Source: Flavobacterium hydrophilum
Lineage (GTDB): Bacteria > Bacteroidota > Bacteroidia > Flavobacteriales > Flavobacteriaceae
Direction of reading: 5' to 3'
Assembly: GCF_003202405.1 (NCBI RefSeq)
Contig: NZ_QJHL01000001.1
Location: 682,001-746,000, forward strand
DNA: 64,000 nucleotides
A program made the position numbers and the translations under genes. Below the pieces are notes generated by a model. That model saw only the letters and a program-made list of their open reading frames with translations. It was not told where the DNA came from and did no database searches. Below, in pieces: positions 33,520-40,515 of the stretch. Within the stretch, counting starts at the first letter, position 1. Each line of letters begins with the position of its first letter.

Positions 33520-33798
33520 TTATAGAATCTGTACAGTTTTATAAACCTGAACAGGAGCAGCTAATAAAGTTTCACTTTTTGAAATAAAATCGATTAAATA
33601 AGGCTGATTGTTGTGTATATCAAGTCCGATTTGATCTTTCCATTCTTCCCAGATGATGAAAACAGTATCATTTGTGTGAAGGTCGTAACGAATGCATGCA
33701 GCTTCTTTTCTGGTTTCGGTAACCAGATGCGTGATCATATTCTGAACTTCAATTAAGTTTTCGTGTTTGCTTTTTATAATCGCAGTAATCGAAATCAT
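33520..33798 (-). CDS. Antibiotic-biosynthesis-monooxygenase (ABM) domain protein
   Basis: The 92-aa protein fits the dimeric ferredoxin-like ABM/YgiN family (MISITAIIKSKHENLIEVQN, EAACIRYDLHTND, FIIWEEWKDQIGLDIH, then YLIDF). Members act as quinol monooxygenases or detoxify reactive small molecules. Its ATG overlaps the stop of the mdaB remnant by 4 nt (ATGA), so it was translated with that quinone-reductase-type protein. Confidence 0.88.
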   Translation of the reverse strand: MISITAIIKSKHENLIEVQNMITHLVTETRKEAACIRYDLHTNDTVFIIWEEWKDQIGLDIHNNQPYLIDFISKSETLLAAPVQVYKTVQIL

Positions 33799-34406
33799 GA
33801 TTGTAAATTTTTAAAAGTTTGCTCTAAATGATTGGTGTAATCTTGTTTAAAGATAACAATATTTTCCGGTGTTGCGCCTTTTTCAACATCATGAAAATGA
33901 AATCCGTTTATTTTTTCCATTCAGGTAAATTTGTTCATTTTATGAAAGCCGAACATTACACCATCGTCTACAGAAGTTTCGTCGAAGAATTCGCCAGGAA
34001 GTGTAAAAGCGGTTGCAGGCGCGTTCCAGCTTGTGGTAAGCATGTATTTTCGTCCGTGCAAAAGTCCGCCTGTTCCGTAGTTGATGTCGGGATTTACGCG
34101 ACTTCTTCCGTCACTTTTGTAGATTCCTTTGTTATGACCTTCTGTGAAAACGTCGTCGATGTATTTTTTGAAAAGGTTTGGTAACTGAAACCACCAAACC
34201 GGTGTGTGGTAAATGATTAAATCTGCCCAGACGAATTTTTCTACTTCTTCCTGAAGATTGATTTCGTCTTCAATATGAGTTGTTTTGATTTCGTAATTGT
34301 TATTTTTGGAAAGGAATTCAACTGTCCAGTCCTGAACGGTTTGATTGAACTTTCCTCCTGAATGGGCAAATTTCTGCCCGCCGTTGATTATAAATATTTT
34401 TTTCAT
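33795..34406 (-). pseudogene. mdaB: MdaB-like NAD(P)H:quinone reductase interrupted by an in-frame TGA
   Basis: The first segment (34406-33921, 161 aa) is a flavodoxin-fold oxidoreductase (MKKIFIINGGQKFAHSGGK, TPVWWFQLPNLFKKYIDDVF, YGTGGLLHGRKYMLTTSWNAP) ending VMFGFHKMNKFT. After TGA at 33923-33921, the same frame continues at once with MEKINGFHFHDVEKG and 41 codons to a TGA at 33797-33795. In MdaB relatives, as I recall them, this point reads F-x-G-M-E, so a single GGA-to-TGA change explains the break. The 203-codon total matches the family length of about 195-200 aa. Possible reasons are true inactivation, read-through, or a sequencing error. It sits between the aldo/keto reductase and ABM genes. 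Confidence 0.82.
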
Positions 34407-34440
34407 TTTATTGCCTGCTTCTTATAAAATGTTTTGTGTG

Positions 34441-34530
34441 AGGGGCAGGAGCGGCATCCTTTTGCTTTTTTCTTTAAAAAGCAAAAGATACAGCAGATGA
34501 CCCGACCCGCTTTTTCTGCGGGTCACACCC
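34441..34530. repeat. Structured intergenic element family C, copy 2
   Basis: GCGGCATCCTTTT leads into a stem CTTTTGCTTTTT/AAAAAGCAAAAG (34459-34487), followed by AAAAGATACAGC and a second hairpin ACCCGC/GCGGGT (34505-34523). It matches the order of copy 1 at 29816-29900. It lies between the aldo/keto reductase end and the mdaB start. Confidence 0.6.
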
Positions 34531-34552
34531 AAATTATTTTTATGTTTAAATG

Positions 34553-35539
34553 TTATTTGACTTTTGAAATCGCCAGATTGATGAATTCTAATTCGGAAGA
34601 GGAAAGGTCAAAATCCATTGTTTTTGCGTTTGATATTGCCTGCTCTGCATTTCTTGCTCCGGCCAAAACGATGGAGATTCCTTTTTGTAATGTGGTCCAG
34701 CGTAAAACCAATTGCGAAATCGAAATGTGTTTAGAATGCGCAAGAGAACTCAATTCTTCGATTAAGGTTTTTACTTGCTGAAGATCGAATTTTCCGAAAT
34801 AACCGTTTCTGTGATCGTTTTCTTTTAATTTACTGTCTAAGAAATATTTTCCGGTCAGTAAACCTCTTTCCATTGGGCTGTAAGCAATGATTCCGATGTT
34901 TTCTGCAAGTGTAAACGGAATTAGTTCTTCTTCAATTTTACGGTTTAGCATACTGTACGCAACCTGATTTGAAGTGATCTGAACTTTTTTTTGAGCTTCC
35001 TGAATTTGGGCAACGTTGTAATTACTTACCCCAAATGCTCTGATTTTCCCCTGCTGAATTAGAGTTTCAACAGCTTCCATGGTTTCAGAAATTGGTGTTG
35101 TAACGTCTGGCCAGTGAATTTGCAGTAAATCAATATAATCGGTTTGAAGGCGTTTTAGGCTTTCTTCGATTTCTTTAATTACGTTTTGTTTGGATGAATA
35201 TTTGTAAATCGGCACTTTTTTACCATTGTCATCAGCGTCGAAGAAGTAATCTCCTTTTCCGTTGTTGCTTCCGTCCCAAACCAAACCGAATTTAGTCAAT
35301 AACTGTACTTTTGAACGATCCTGGCTTTTAATAGCTTCGCCAATCATTTCTTCGCTCAAACCAAATCCGTAAAAAGGAGCGGTGTCGATTGTGGTAACAC
35401 CATGATCGATTGAAGCGTGAATGGAGTTGATTGAATCTTTCTTATCTGTTCCTGCCCACATGGTTCCGCCAATCGCAAAAGCGCCATAAGTAATGGTTGA
35501 TAATTCAAGTTCTGAGTTGCCTAATTTTCTATATTCCAT
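34553..35539 (-). CDS. Aldo/keto reductase
   Basis: The 328-aa TIM-barrel oxidoreductase has the catalytic Tyr region DTAPFYGFGLSEEMIG, the Lys segment VQLLTKFG, the His motif QIHWPD and the cofactor loop ERGLLTGKYF. It would reduce aldehydes or ketones with NADPH in the cytoplasm. It begins the minus-strand group with mdaB and the ABM protein, a typical electrophile or quinone stress set, and is divergent from the AraC regulator. Confidence 0.93.
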   Translation of the reverse strand: MEYRKLGNSELELSTITYGAFAIGGTMWAGTDKKDSINSIHASIDHGVTTIDTAPFYGFGLSEEMIGEAIKSQDRSKVQLLTKFGLVWDGSNNGKGDYFFDADDNGKKVPIYKYSSKQNVIKEIEESLKRLQTDYIDLLQIHWPDVTTPISETMEAVETLIQQGKIRAFGVSNYNVAQIQEAQKKVQITSNQVAYSMLNRKIEEELIPFTLAENIGIIAYSPMERGLLTGKYFLDSKLKENDHRNGYFGKFDLQQVKTLIEELSSLAHSKHISISQLVLRWTTLQKGISIVLAGARNAEQAISNAKTMDFDLSSSELEFINLAISKVK

Positions 35540-35599
35540 GATTGTGATTTTTTGTTTTAAATTGACAAGGCAAAATTATACTGTTTTTAGGATTCTTAT

Positions 35600-35632
35600 T
35601 TGGTATAATTTTGTCTTTTTTAGGTATATTTG
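35600..35632 (+). promoter_or_regulatory. Candidate promoter of the AraC-type regulator
   Basis: TTG (35600-35602), 22 nt, then TATATTTG (35625-35632) fit the Bacteroidetes consensus. The start codon at 35653 follows 20 bp later. A second possible -7 box, TAATTTTG (35606-35613), lies just upstream. Confidence 0.55.
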
Positions 35633-35652
35633 CACCTTCAAATCATTTAGAC

Positions 35653-36498
35653 ATGAAAAAAGAAAACTTATACGAGCCTTTTACGGTTTCCTTTGAGACG
35701 TTCAAGGAATATCCTGATGTTGGATACCGTCATAATTTTTTTGAGCTGGTTTATATTTTGGAAGGTACAGGTTCGCAGTGTATCAACAAAAATATATTTA
35801 GGTATGATCCGGGACATTTGTTTTTATTGACGCCTGAGGACTGTCATAATTTTACGATTGAAACCGAAACGAAATTTTTCTTTTTGAGATTTAATGATAT
35901 TTATTTGAAAAATTCGAGTCTGCAGAATGAAAGTATTCAGCGATTGGAATATATTCTTCAAAATGCAAACCATCAGCCGGGCTGTATTTTAAAAAATGAT
36001 CCTGATAAATGTCTGGTAAAAGTGATGATTGAAGCCATTTGCAGAGAAAAGAAAGATAAGGATATTTACAATCAGGAACTGATACAGCAATTGGTCAATA
36101 CGCTGATTATTATTGTGGCCAGAAATATTGCAAAATATCTTCCGGAGCAGGTTAATATTGATACTGAGGCGAAAGCGATGGATATTCTGCAATATATTCA
36201 GAACAATATTTACTATCCTGAAAAAATCAAAGCAGAATCAATCAGCGATTATTTCGGGATTTCGAATACGTATTTAGGACGTTATTTTAAAAAGCATGCA
36301 AGTGAAACGATGCAGCAATACATCAGTAATTATAAAACGAAACTGATTGAACATCGGCTTCAGTTCAGCGATAAACGTATTAATGAAATTGCTTATGAAT
36401 TTGGTTTTACGGATGAAAGCCATTTTAATAAGTTCTTTAGGAAGCAGAAAGGATATAGTCCTTCTGAGTTTAGAAAGACAATTCGGTTGAGTGCTTAA
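35653..36498 (+). CDS. AraC-family transcriptional regulator
   Basis: The start was placed at 35653 (MKKENLYEPF, 281 aa), because the upstream in-frame ATG at 35611 lies within the predicted promoter. Residues about 10-90 form a cupin-like sensor (VGYRHNFFELVYILEGTG, HLFLLTPEDCHNF); residues about 185-281 form the double HTH (ISDYFGISNTYLGRYFKKHA, NEIAYEFGFTDESHFNKFFRKQKGYSPSEFRK). It is divergent from the aldo/keto reductase, so it is the probable activator of the AKR-mdaB-ABM set. Confidence 0.92.
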   Translation: MKKENLYEPFTVSFETFKEYPDVGYRHNFFELVYILEGTGSQCINKNIFRYDPGHLFLLTPEDCHNFTIETETKFFFLRFNDIYLKNSSLQNESIQRLEYILQNANHQPGCILKNDPDKCLVKVMIEAICREKKDKDIYNQELIQQLVNTLIIIVARNIAKYLPEQVNIDTEAKAMDILQYIQNNIYYPEKIKAESISDYFGISNTYLGRYFKKHASETMQQYISNYKTKLIEHRLQFSDKRINEIAYEFGFTDESHFNKFFRKQKGYSPSEFRKTIRLSA

Positions 36499-36573
36499 AC
36501 ACGGATTGCACTAATTATCACTAATTTTTTTGAAAAAGAATTAGAAAGATTTTCTTTTGCTGCTTATTATTTG

Positions 36574-36638
36574 CTCTCGCAGATTTTACTGATTTAAAGA
36601 GATAAAAAAATCTGCCCGATCTGCAAAATCTGCGAGAG
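36574..36638. repeat. Palindromic repeat family A, copy 3
   Basis: Perfect terminal arms CTCTCGCAGATTTT (36574-36587) and AAAATCTGCGAGAG (36625-36638) make a shorter version of the element at 26290-26388. It lies between the convergent AraC and SUKH-type genes and could end transcription from both sides. Confidence 0.85.
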
Positions 36639-36645
36639 AAAAAAT

Positions 36646-37707
36646 TTAACTCTCTTTTCTAATAATAAAATCAAAATGTTCCGTTTTGCCTGCTTTTAAA
36701 TTATTGATTTCGTTTTCAATCAATTCTTCTAATGAATCGGCGACAATGTTTCGTTCCCAGGATTCATTTTGAAGTTCTATTATTTGTCCAAATTTTCCTT
36801 TTGAAGCCGGATCTGTGTCGAAGAGTAAATAATCGCCGTTTCTTCCTGTGGCAAAAGGAATCCATTTTGGATTGGCGTAGTTGTCAGTCTGGATTTTATC
36901 GAAATCTATTTCTTCTTGTTCCGGGAGATCGTCTTCATCAAATTGTAACTCTTGTATAGATTCCCATTCTTGTTTAATATCCTGAAATGGAATAAGATCG
37001 TAACTGAAATTATTTACGCCAAACTGAAAAGCAGAAGTTACAGGGGCATAATCTACGTTTTGAACTTTATAGAAGTTTAATAGAGCAGGAGGAATGGTTA
37101 TATCGTCTTCAAGAATTGTATGTTTTTTTATGTCTTCTTCGGTAATTCCGTCTGTAAGATTGTAGTAATCATTGTCTGTTGAAATAATTTTGTTGATTTC
37201 TGAAATCCATTCCTTCCATAGAGATTCGAATATTCTGAATTCTTCATCAACGGACAACTGTGTTTTGGGTAGTTTTACTTTTTCTTCGTATGATGAAATA
37301 TCCAGAGCTGTTATTTTACCATTTTCTTTGTCAAACCAAACACTGATTCCGTTAAGAATGAAAGCGCCGCTTCTGTCACCTTTAAAAAGTTTTACGGGTT
37401 TATTTTTACCGGATTTGTATAATTCGAATAACTCCTGACCATCAAAAATAAATTCTCCGGTAAAGATGCTTTTTGCACAATAATCATATTCCCTAAGCTC
37501 AAGTTCAACGGCAAGACTTTCTGCTTTATTTCCTTCTTTAGAAAAAGCGATAATTCCCAGATTGTCCCAGGTATAAGTGTGATTGTATTTTTTTTTGTTG
37601 TATCGGTAATCTCCTAAAGCTTGTTGTAAAATTGTAATGTCAATTGGAAATTCAAGAGTTATATTATTAATCTGAAAGCCTGTTTTGGATAATTCAATTT
37701 TGGTCAT
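36646..37707 (-). CDS. Two-part protein with C-terminal SMI1/KNR4 (SUKH) domain
   Basis: The 353-aa product has an N-terminal region (about 1-140) with TWDNLGIIAFSK and GISVWFDKENGKITALDIS, resembling small domains often attached to SUKH proteins. The C-terminal SUKH domain (about 150-353) has LLNFYKVQN and the hallmark WIPFATGRNGDYLLFDTDP followed by GKFGQIIEL. SUKH proteins are common immunity proteins of contact-dependent toxins, but no toxin gene is adjacent, so the role is open. No signal peptide or membrane segment is visible. Confidence 0.8.
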   Translation of the reverse strand: MTKIELSKTGFQINNITLEFPIDITILQQALGDYRYNKKKYNHTYTWDNLGIIAFSKEGNKAESLAVELELREYDYCAKSIFTGEFIFDGQELFELYKSGKNKPVKLFKGDRSGAFILNGISVWFDKENGKITALDISSYEEKVKLPKTQLSVDEEFRIFESLWKEWISEINKIISTDNDYYNLTDGITEEDIKKHTILEDDITIPPALLNFYKVQNVDYAPVTSAFQFGVNNFSYDLIPFQDIKQEWESIQELQFDEDDLPEQEEIDFDKIQTDNYANPKWIPFATGRNGDYLLFDTDPASKGKFGQIIELQNESWERNIVADSLEELIENEINNLKAGKTEHFDFIIRKES

Positions 37708-37746
37708 TTTGCTCTTTTAGAAGTTGCTATGTGAAAAAACGGAAAT

Positions 37747-38508
37747 CTAGATAATCTTTTTTATTACTCTAAGGTTATGCGTATGTTTTTTTAATTCGGG
37801 ATTGTAAATTCCTAAGTGGTCTAAGCGGTCAATGCGAACTTTTCCACTTGCGTGAATGATGTAGTTGTTTTCCATTATGATTCCGACGTGAATGATATTT
37901 CCTTCTTCATTATCAAAAAAGGCTAAATCGCCCGGTTCACTTTCTTCAATAAAGCTTAAAGGTTCTCCATCACGGGCCTGCTGAGAGGCATCACGATGAA
38001 TTTTATAACCGTTTAATTTGTAAACCATTTGTGTAAAACCTGAACAATCAATGCCAAAAGGAGTTTTTCCGCCCCAAAGATACGGAGCATTCAAATACAT
38101 AAAAGCTGTATTTATTATGGCATTTTTAGGTTTTATCCCACTTGTTTTTGTCCCTTCAAAGTCAAAATTTGCAGTGTTGATTTCACTGTTGTTTAAAAAT
38201 GATAATGAAGCTCCAAGCGGAATTGGGAGCAATAAATTATCAGGTGCCGTGATGTAATCAATTAAATCTGCGTTTAAGATAATAGCTTCTTTGCTTAACT
38301 GATCAAATTGCTCTTTTGAAATTACCTGATACTGCTTAGAGTCGACCCAACCTTCGTAATCATCAAACTGAATCCTGATTCTTGCCCATTGATTTTTGCG
38401 TTCTAAAATTTCGATATGTTCACCAAACAAAAGTTGTGTAACGATTTCACTTCTGTCGCTGGCTTCAGCTCGAACGGGTACTATAGCTAAATTGCAGATT
38501 CCGAACAT
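37747..38508 (-). CDS. NlpC/P60 family peptidase with SH3-like domain
   Basis: The 253-aa protein has an N-terminal SH3-like part (VPVRAEASDRSEIVTQLLFGE, then WARIRIQFDDYEGWV) and a C-terminal NlpC/P60 domain with catalytic Cys in FGIDCSGFTQMVY, His in GNIIHVGIIM and DASQQARDG in between. Its architecture resembles YkfC-type gamma-D-glutamyl dipeptidyl peptidases. No signal peptide is seen, so it probably recycles cell-wall peptides in the cytoplasm. Confidence 0.9.
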   Translation of the reverse strand: MFGICNLAIVPVRAEASDRSEIVTQLLFGEHIEILERKNQWARIRIQFDDYEGWVDSKQYQVISKEQFDQLSKEAIILNADLIDYITAPDNLLLPIPLGASLSFLNNSEINTANFDFEGTKTSGIKPKNAIINTAFMYLNAPYLWGGKTPFGIDCSGFTQMVYKLNGYKIHRDASQQARDGEPLSFIEESEPGDLAFFDNEEGNIIHVGIIMENNYIIHASGKVRIDRLDHLGIYNPELKKHTHNLRVIKKII

Positions 38509-38574
38509 TTATGGTAATTTATAAGTTTAAAATTAGGAGTTATTTTAATGTAATAACTCCTAATGTGATTTTAT

Positions 38575-39753
38575 TTAAGCTCTTTCGATAACAATAGCTG
38601 ATGCTCCGCCGCCGCCATTGCAGATTGCAGCAGCTCCGGTTTTAGCATTGTTTTGTTCTAAAACATTTAGCAATGTAACGATGATACGTGCTCCAGAAGC
38701 TCCAAGAGGATGTCCTAAAGAAACCGCCCCTCCGTTTACATTTACTTTGTCATTATCGAGATTTAAGATTTTTGCATTGGCTAAGCCAACAACAGAAAAT
38801 GCTTCGTTGAATTCGAAATAATCTACATCTGAAATTGAAATTCCGGCTTTGTCTAATGCTTTAGGTAATGCTTTTGCAGGACTTGTAGTAAACCATTTCG
38901 GTTCCTGCGCCGCATCAGCATATCCTTTTATGTAGGCTAAAGGTTTTAAACCTAATGCATTTGCTTTTTCTTCAGACATTAAAATTAAAGCAGCAGCTCC
39001 GTCATTGATTGTGGATGCATTTGCAGCAGTTACCGTTCCGTCTTTGGTGAAAACGGCACTTAGTGAAGGTATTTTATCTAATTTTACATTAGTGTATTCT
39101 TCGTCTTTTGAAAATATAATCGGTTCACCGCGTCTTTGCGGTACTTCAACTGGAATTACTTCATTATCAAATTTTCCGGCATCCCATGCTTTTGCACTTC
39201 TTTCATAAGACTGAATAGCAAAAGCGTCCTGTTCTTCACGGCTGATGCTGTATTCAGTGGCACATAAATCAGCACAAACTCCCATTGCGTTGTTATCGTA
39301 AGCATCTGTCAAACCATCTTTCTGCATTCCGTCGAGCATAGTTGCAGGACCAAATTTATTTCCGGCACGCATTTGTACGTAATGTGGAATCAAACTCATG
39401 CTTTCCATTCCGCCCGCTACTACAATTTCAGCATCTCCAAGAGCAATTGCCTGGGCAGCAAACATAACGGCTTTCATTCCGGAGGCACACACTTTGTTTA
39501 CAGTTGTAGCAGCAACTTCTTCAGATAAACCGGCAAATAATGCTGCCTGACGAGCCGGAGCCTGTCCAACACCGGCCTGAATTACATTACCCATGAAAAC
39601 TTCATCGACCAATTTTGGGTCAAGATTAATTTTTTGGAGAGCACCTTTTATGGCAGCAGCTCCTAATTTTGGTGCGGGTACGGTAGATAAACCTCCCATG
39701 AAACTTCCGATAGGTGTTCTAACGGCAGAAACGATAACAACTCTTTTGTTCAT
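38575..39753 (-). CDS. atoB: Acetyl-CoA C-acetyltransferase (thiolase)
   Basis: The 392-aa protein has the thiolase acyl-Cys motif NKVCASGMKAVMFA, NEAFSVVGLA, the GGAVSLGHPLGASGAR His motif and the C-terminal CNGGGGASAIVIE with the second catalytic Cys. It condenses two acetyl-CoA or cleaves acetoacetyl-CoA. The length is typical. It lies 66 bp before the NlpC/P60 gene and may share a transcript with it, but no functional link is evident. Confidence 0.95.
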   Translation of the reverse strand: MNKRVVIVSAVRTPIGSFMGGLSTVPAPKLGAAAIKGALQKINLDPKLVDEVFMGNVIQAGVGQAPARQAALFAGLSEEVAATTVNKVCASGMKAVMFAAQAIALGDAEIVVAGGMESMSLIPHYVQMRAGNKFGPATMLDGMQKDGLTDAYDNNAMGVCADLCATEYSISREEQDAFAIQSYERSAKAWDAGKFDNEVIPVEVPQRRGEPIIFSKDEEYTNVKLDKIPSLSAVFTKDGTVTAANASTINDGAAALILMSEEKANALGLKPLAYIKGYADAAQEPKWFTTSPAKALPKALDKAGISISDVDYFEFNEAFSVVGLANAKILNLDNDKVNVNGGAVSLGHPLGASGARIIVTLLNVLEQNNAKTGAAAICNGGGGASAIVIERA

Positions 39754-39929
39754 GTTCTGTTTAATATTAGTTAGTAAAGCAAATTTACGGTTTATTTGAA
39801 TAAATTCAAATTTTGTGTGGAATAGGGCAAATTTTAAATTTAGATGAATTTTTTGTTAATTCTATTTGTTTGATTGTGAAGTGTTTTAAAAAAAAGATTG
39901 AAAAAAGATTGAAAAAAGCGTAAAAATAG

Positions 39930-39960
39930 TTGTGAGATATCGAATGTTGTCTTACATTTG
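39930..39960 (+). promoter_or_regulatory. Promoter of the tRNA cluster
   Basis: TTG (39930-39932), 20 nt, then TACATTTG (39953-39960) match the Bacteroidetes consensus fully. The first tRNA begins 33 bp downstream, as expected for a short 5' leader. Confidence 0.75.
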
Positions 39961-39993
39961 CAACCGCAAAACGGGAAGCAATTCCTTGAGCAT

Positions 39994-40077
39994 GGAGAGG
40001 TGCCAGAGCGGTAATGGAGCAGATTGCTAATCTGTCGACGGGTAACCGTCGCCAGGGTTCGAGTCCCTGTCTCTCCG
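39994..40077 (+). tRNA. tRNA-Ser (GCT)
   Basis: The 84-nt gene has acceptor GGAGAGG paired with TCTCTCC, anticodon arm CAGAT-TGCTA-ATCTG giving GCT, a long variable arm (CGACGGGTAACCGTCG) typical of serine tRNA, a TTCGAGT T-loop and discriminator G. CCA is not encoded. Confidence 0.96.
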
Positions 40078-40091
40078 CTTAAATTTTGCCT

Positions 40092-40166
40092 CGGGGTGTA
40101 GCGTAGCCCGGTTATCGCGCCTGCTTTGGGAGCAGGAGGCCGCAGGTTCGAATCCTGCCACCCCGA
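40092..40166 (+). tRNA. tRNA-Pro (TGG)
   Basis: The 75-nt gene has acceptor CGGGGTG paired with CACCCCG, anticodon stem CTGCT/AGCAG with loop TTTGGGA (anticodon TGG), T-loop TTCGAAT and discriminator A. CCA is not encoded. It lies 14 bp after tRNA-Ser. Confidence 0.96.
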
Positions 40167-40196
40167 CAGAAACTTTACCATAAGTTTTAAAAAAAT

Positions 40197-40270
40197 GGTT
40201 CCATAGCTCAGCTGGATAGAGCAACGCACTTCTAATGCGTAGGTCGAAGGTTCGAATCCTTCTGGGATCA
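40197..40270 (+). tRNA. tRNA-Arg (TCT)
   Basis: The 74-nt gene has acceptor GGTTCCA paired with TGGGATC (two G-T pairs), anticodon stem CGCAC/ATGCG region with loop reading TCT, T-loop TTCGAAT and discriminator A. It is the third tRNA of the cluster, 30 bp after tRNA-Pro. Confidence 0.95.
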
Positions 40271-40274
40271 CATC

Positions 40275-40303
40275 AAAAGCCACTCAAATCGAGTGGCTTT
40301 TTT
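40275..40303 (+). terminator. Terminator of the tRNA cluster
   Basis: AAAAGCCACTC and GAGTGGCTTTT pair across a 5-nt loop, followed by more T residues. It begins 5 nt after tRNA-Arg. Confidence 0.88.
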
Positions 40304-40515
40304 GTTTTAGCATTTTTTTTACTACAGAAAAAAAGGATCAACACGAAAACCTGTGGAGAATGAAAATTTACGCATAAATATTAGTTAACCTAAACCGGAT
40401 CATCCCAATACTCTTTTAAAAACGTTGTTGGTCGAAATAGTATGAAACAGAATATTGATTTATCTTAAATTTATATTTTAATTATCTTACTAACAAAATA
40501 TTAATTAGAGCACTA

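Noticed and set aside
33828..34184. Plus-strand 118-codon open frame over the mdaB gene
   Set aside because: It is antisense to a gene with clear homology and has no recognisable features of its own.
39840..40283. Minus-strand open frame of 147 codons (and another at 40027-40224) across the tRNA cluster
   Set aside because: It is antisense to tRNA-Ser, tRNA-Pro and tRNA-Arg. Its peptide (GWQDSNLRPPAPKAG and similar) is the well-known false protein produced by translating tRNA genes backwards.
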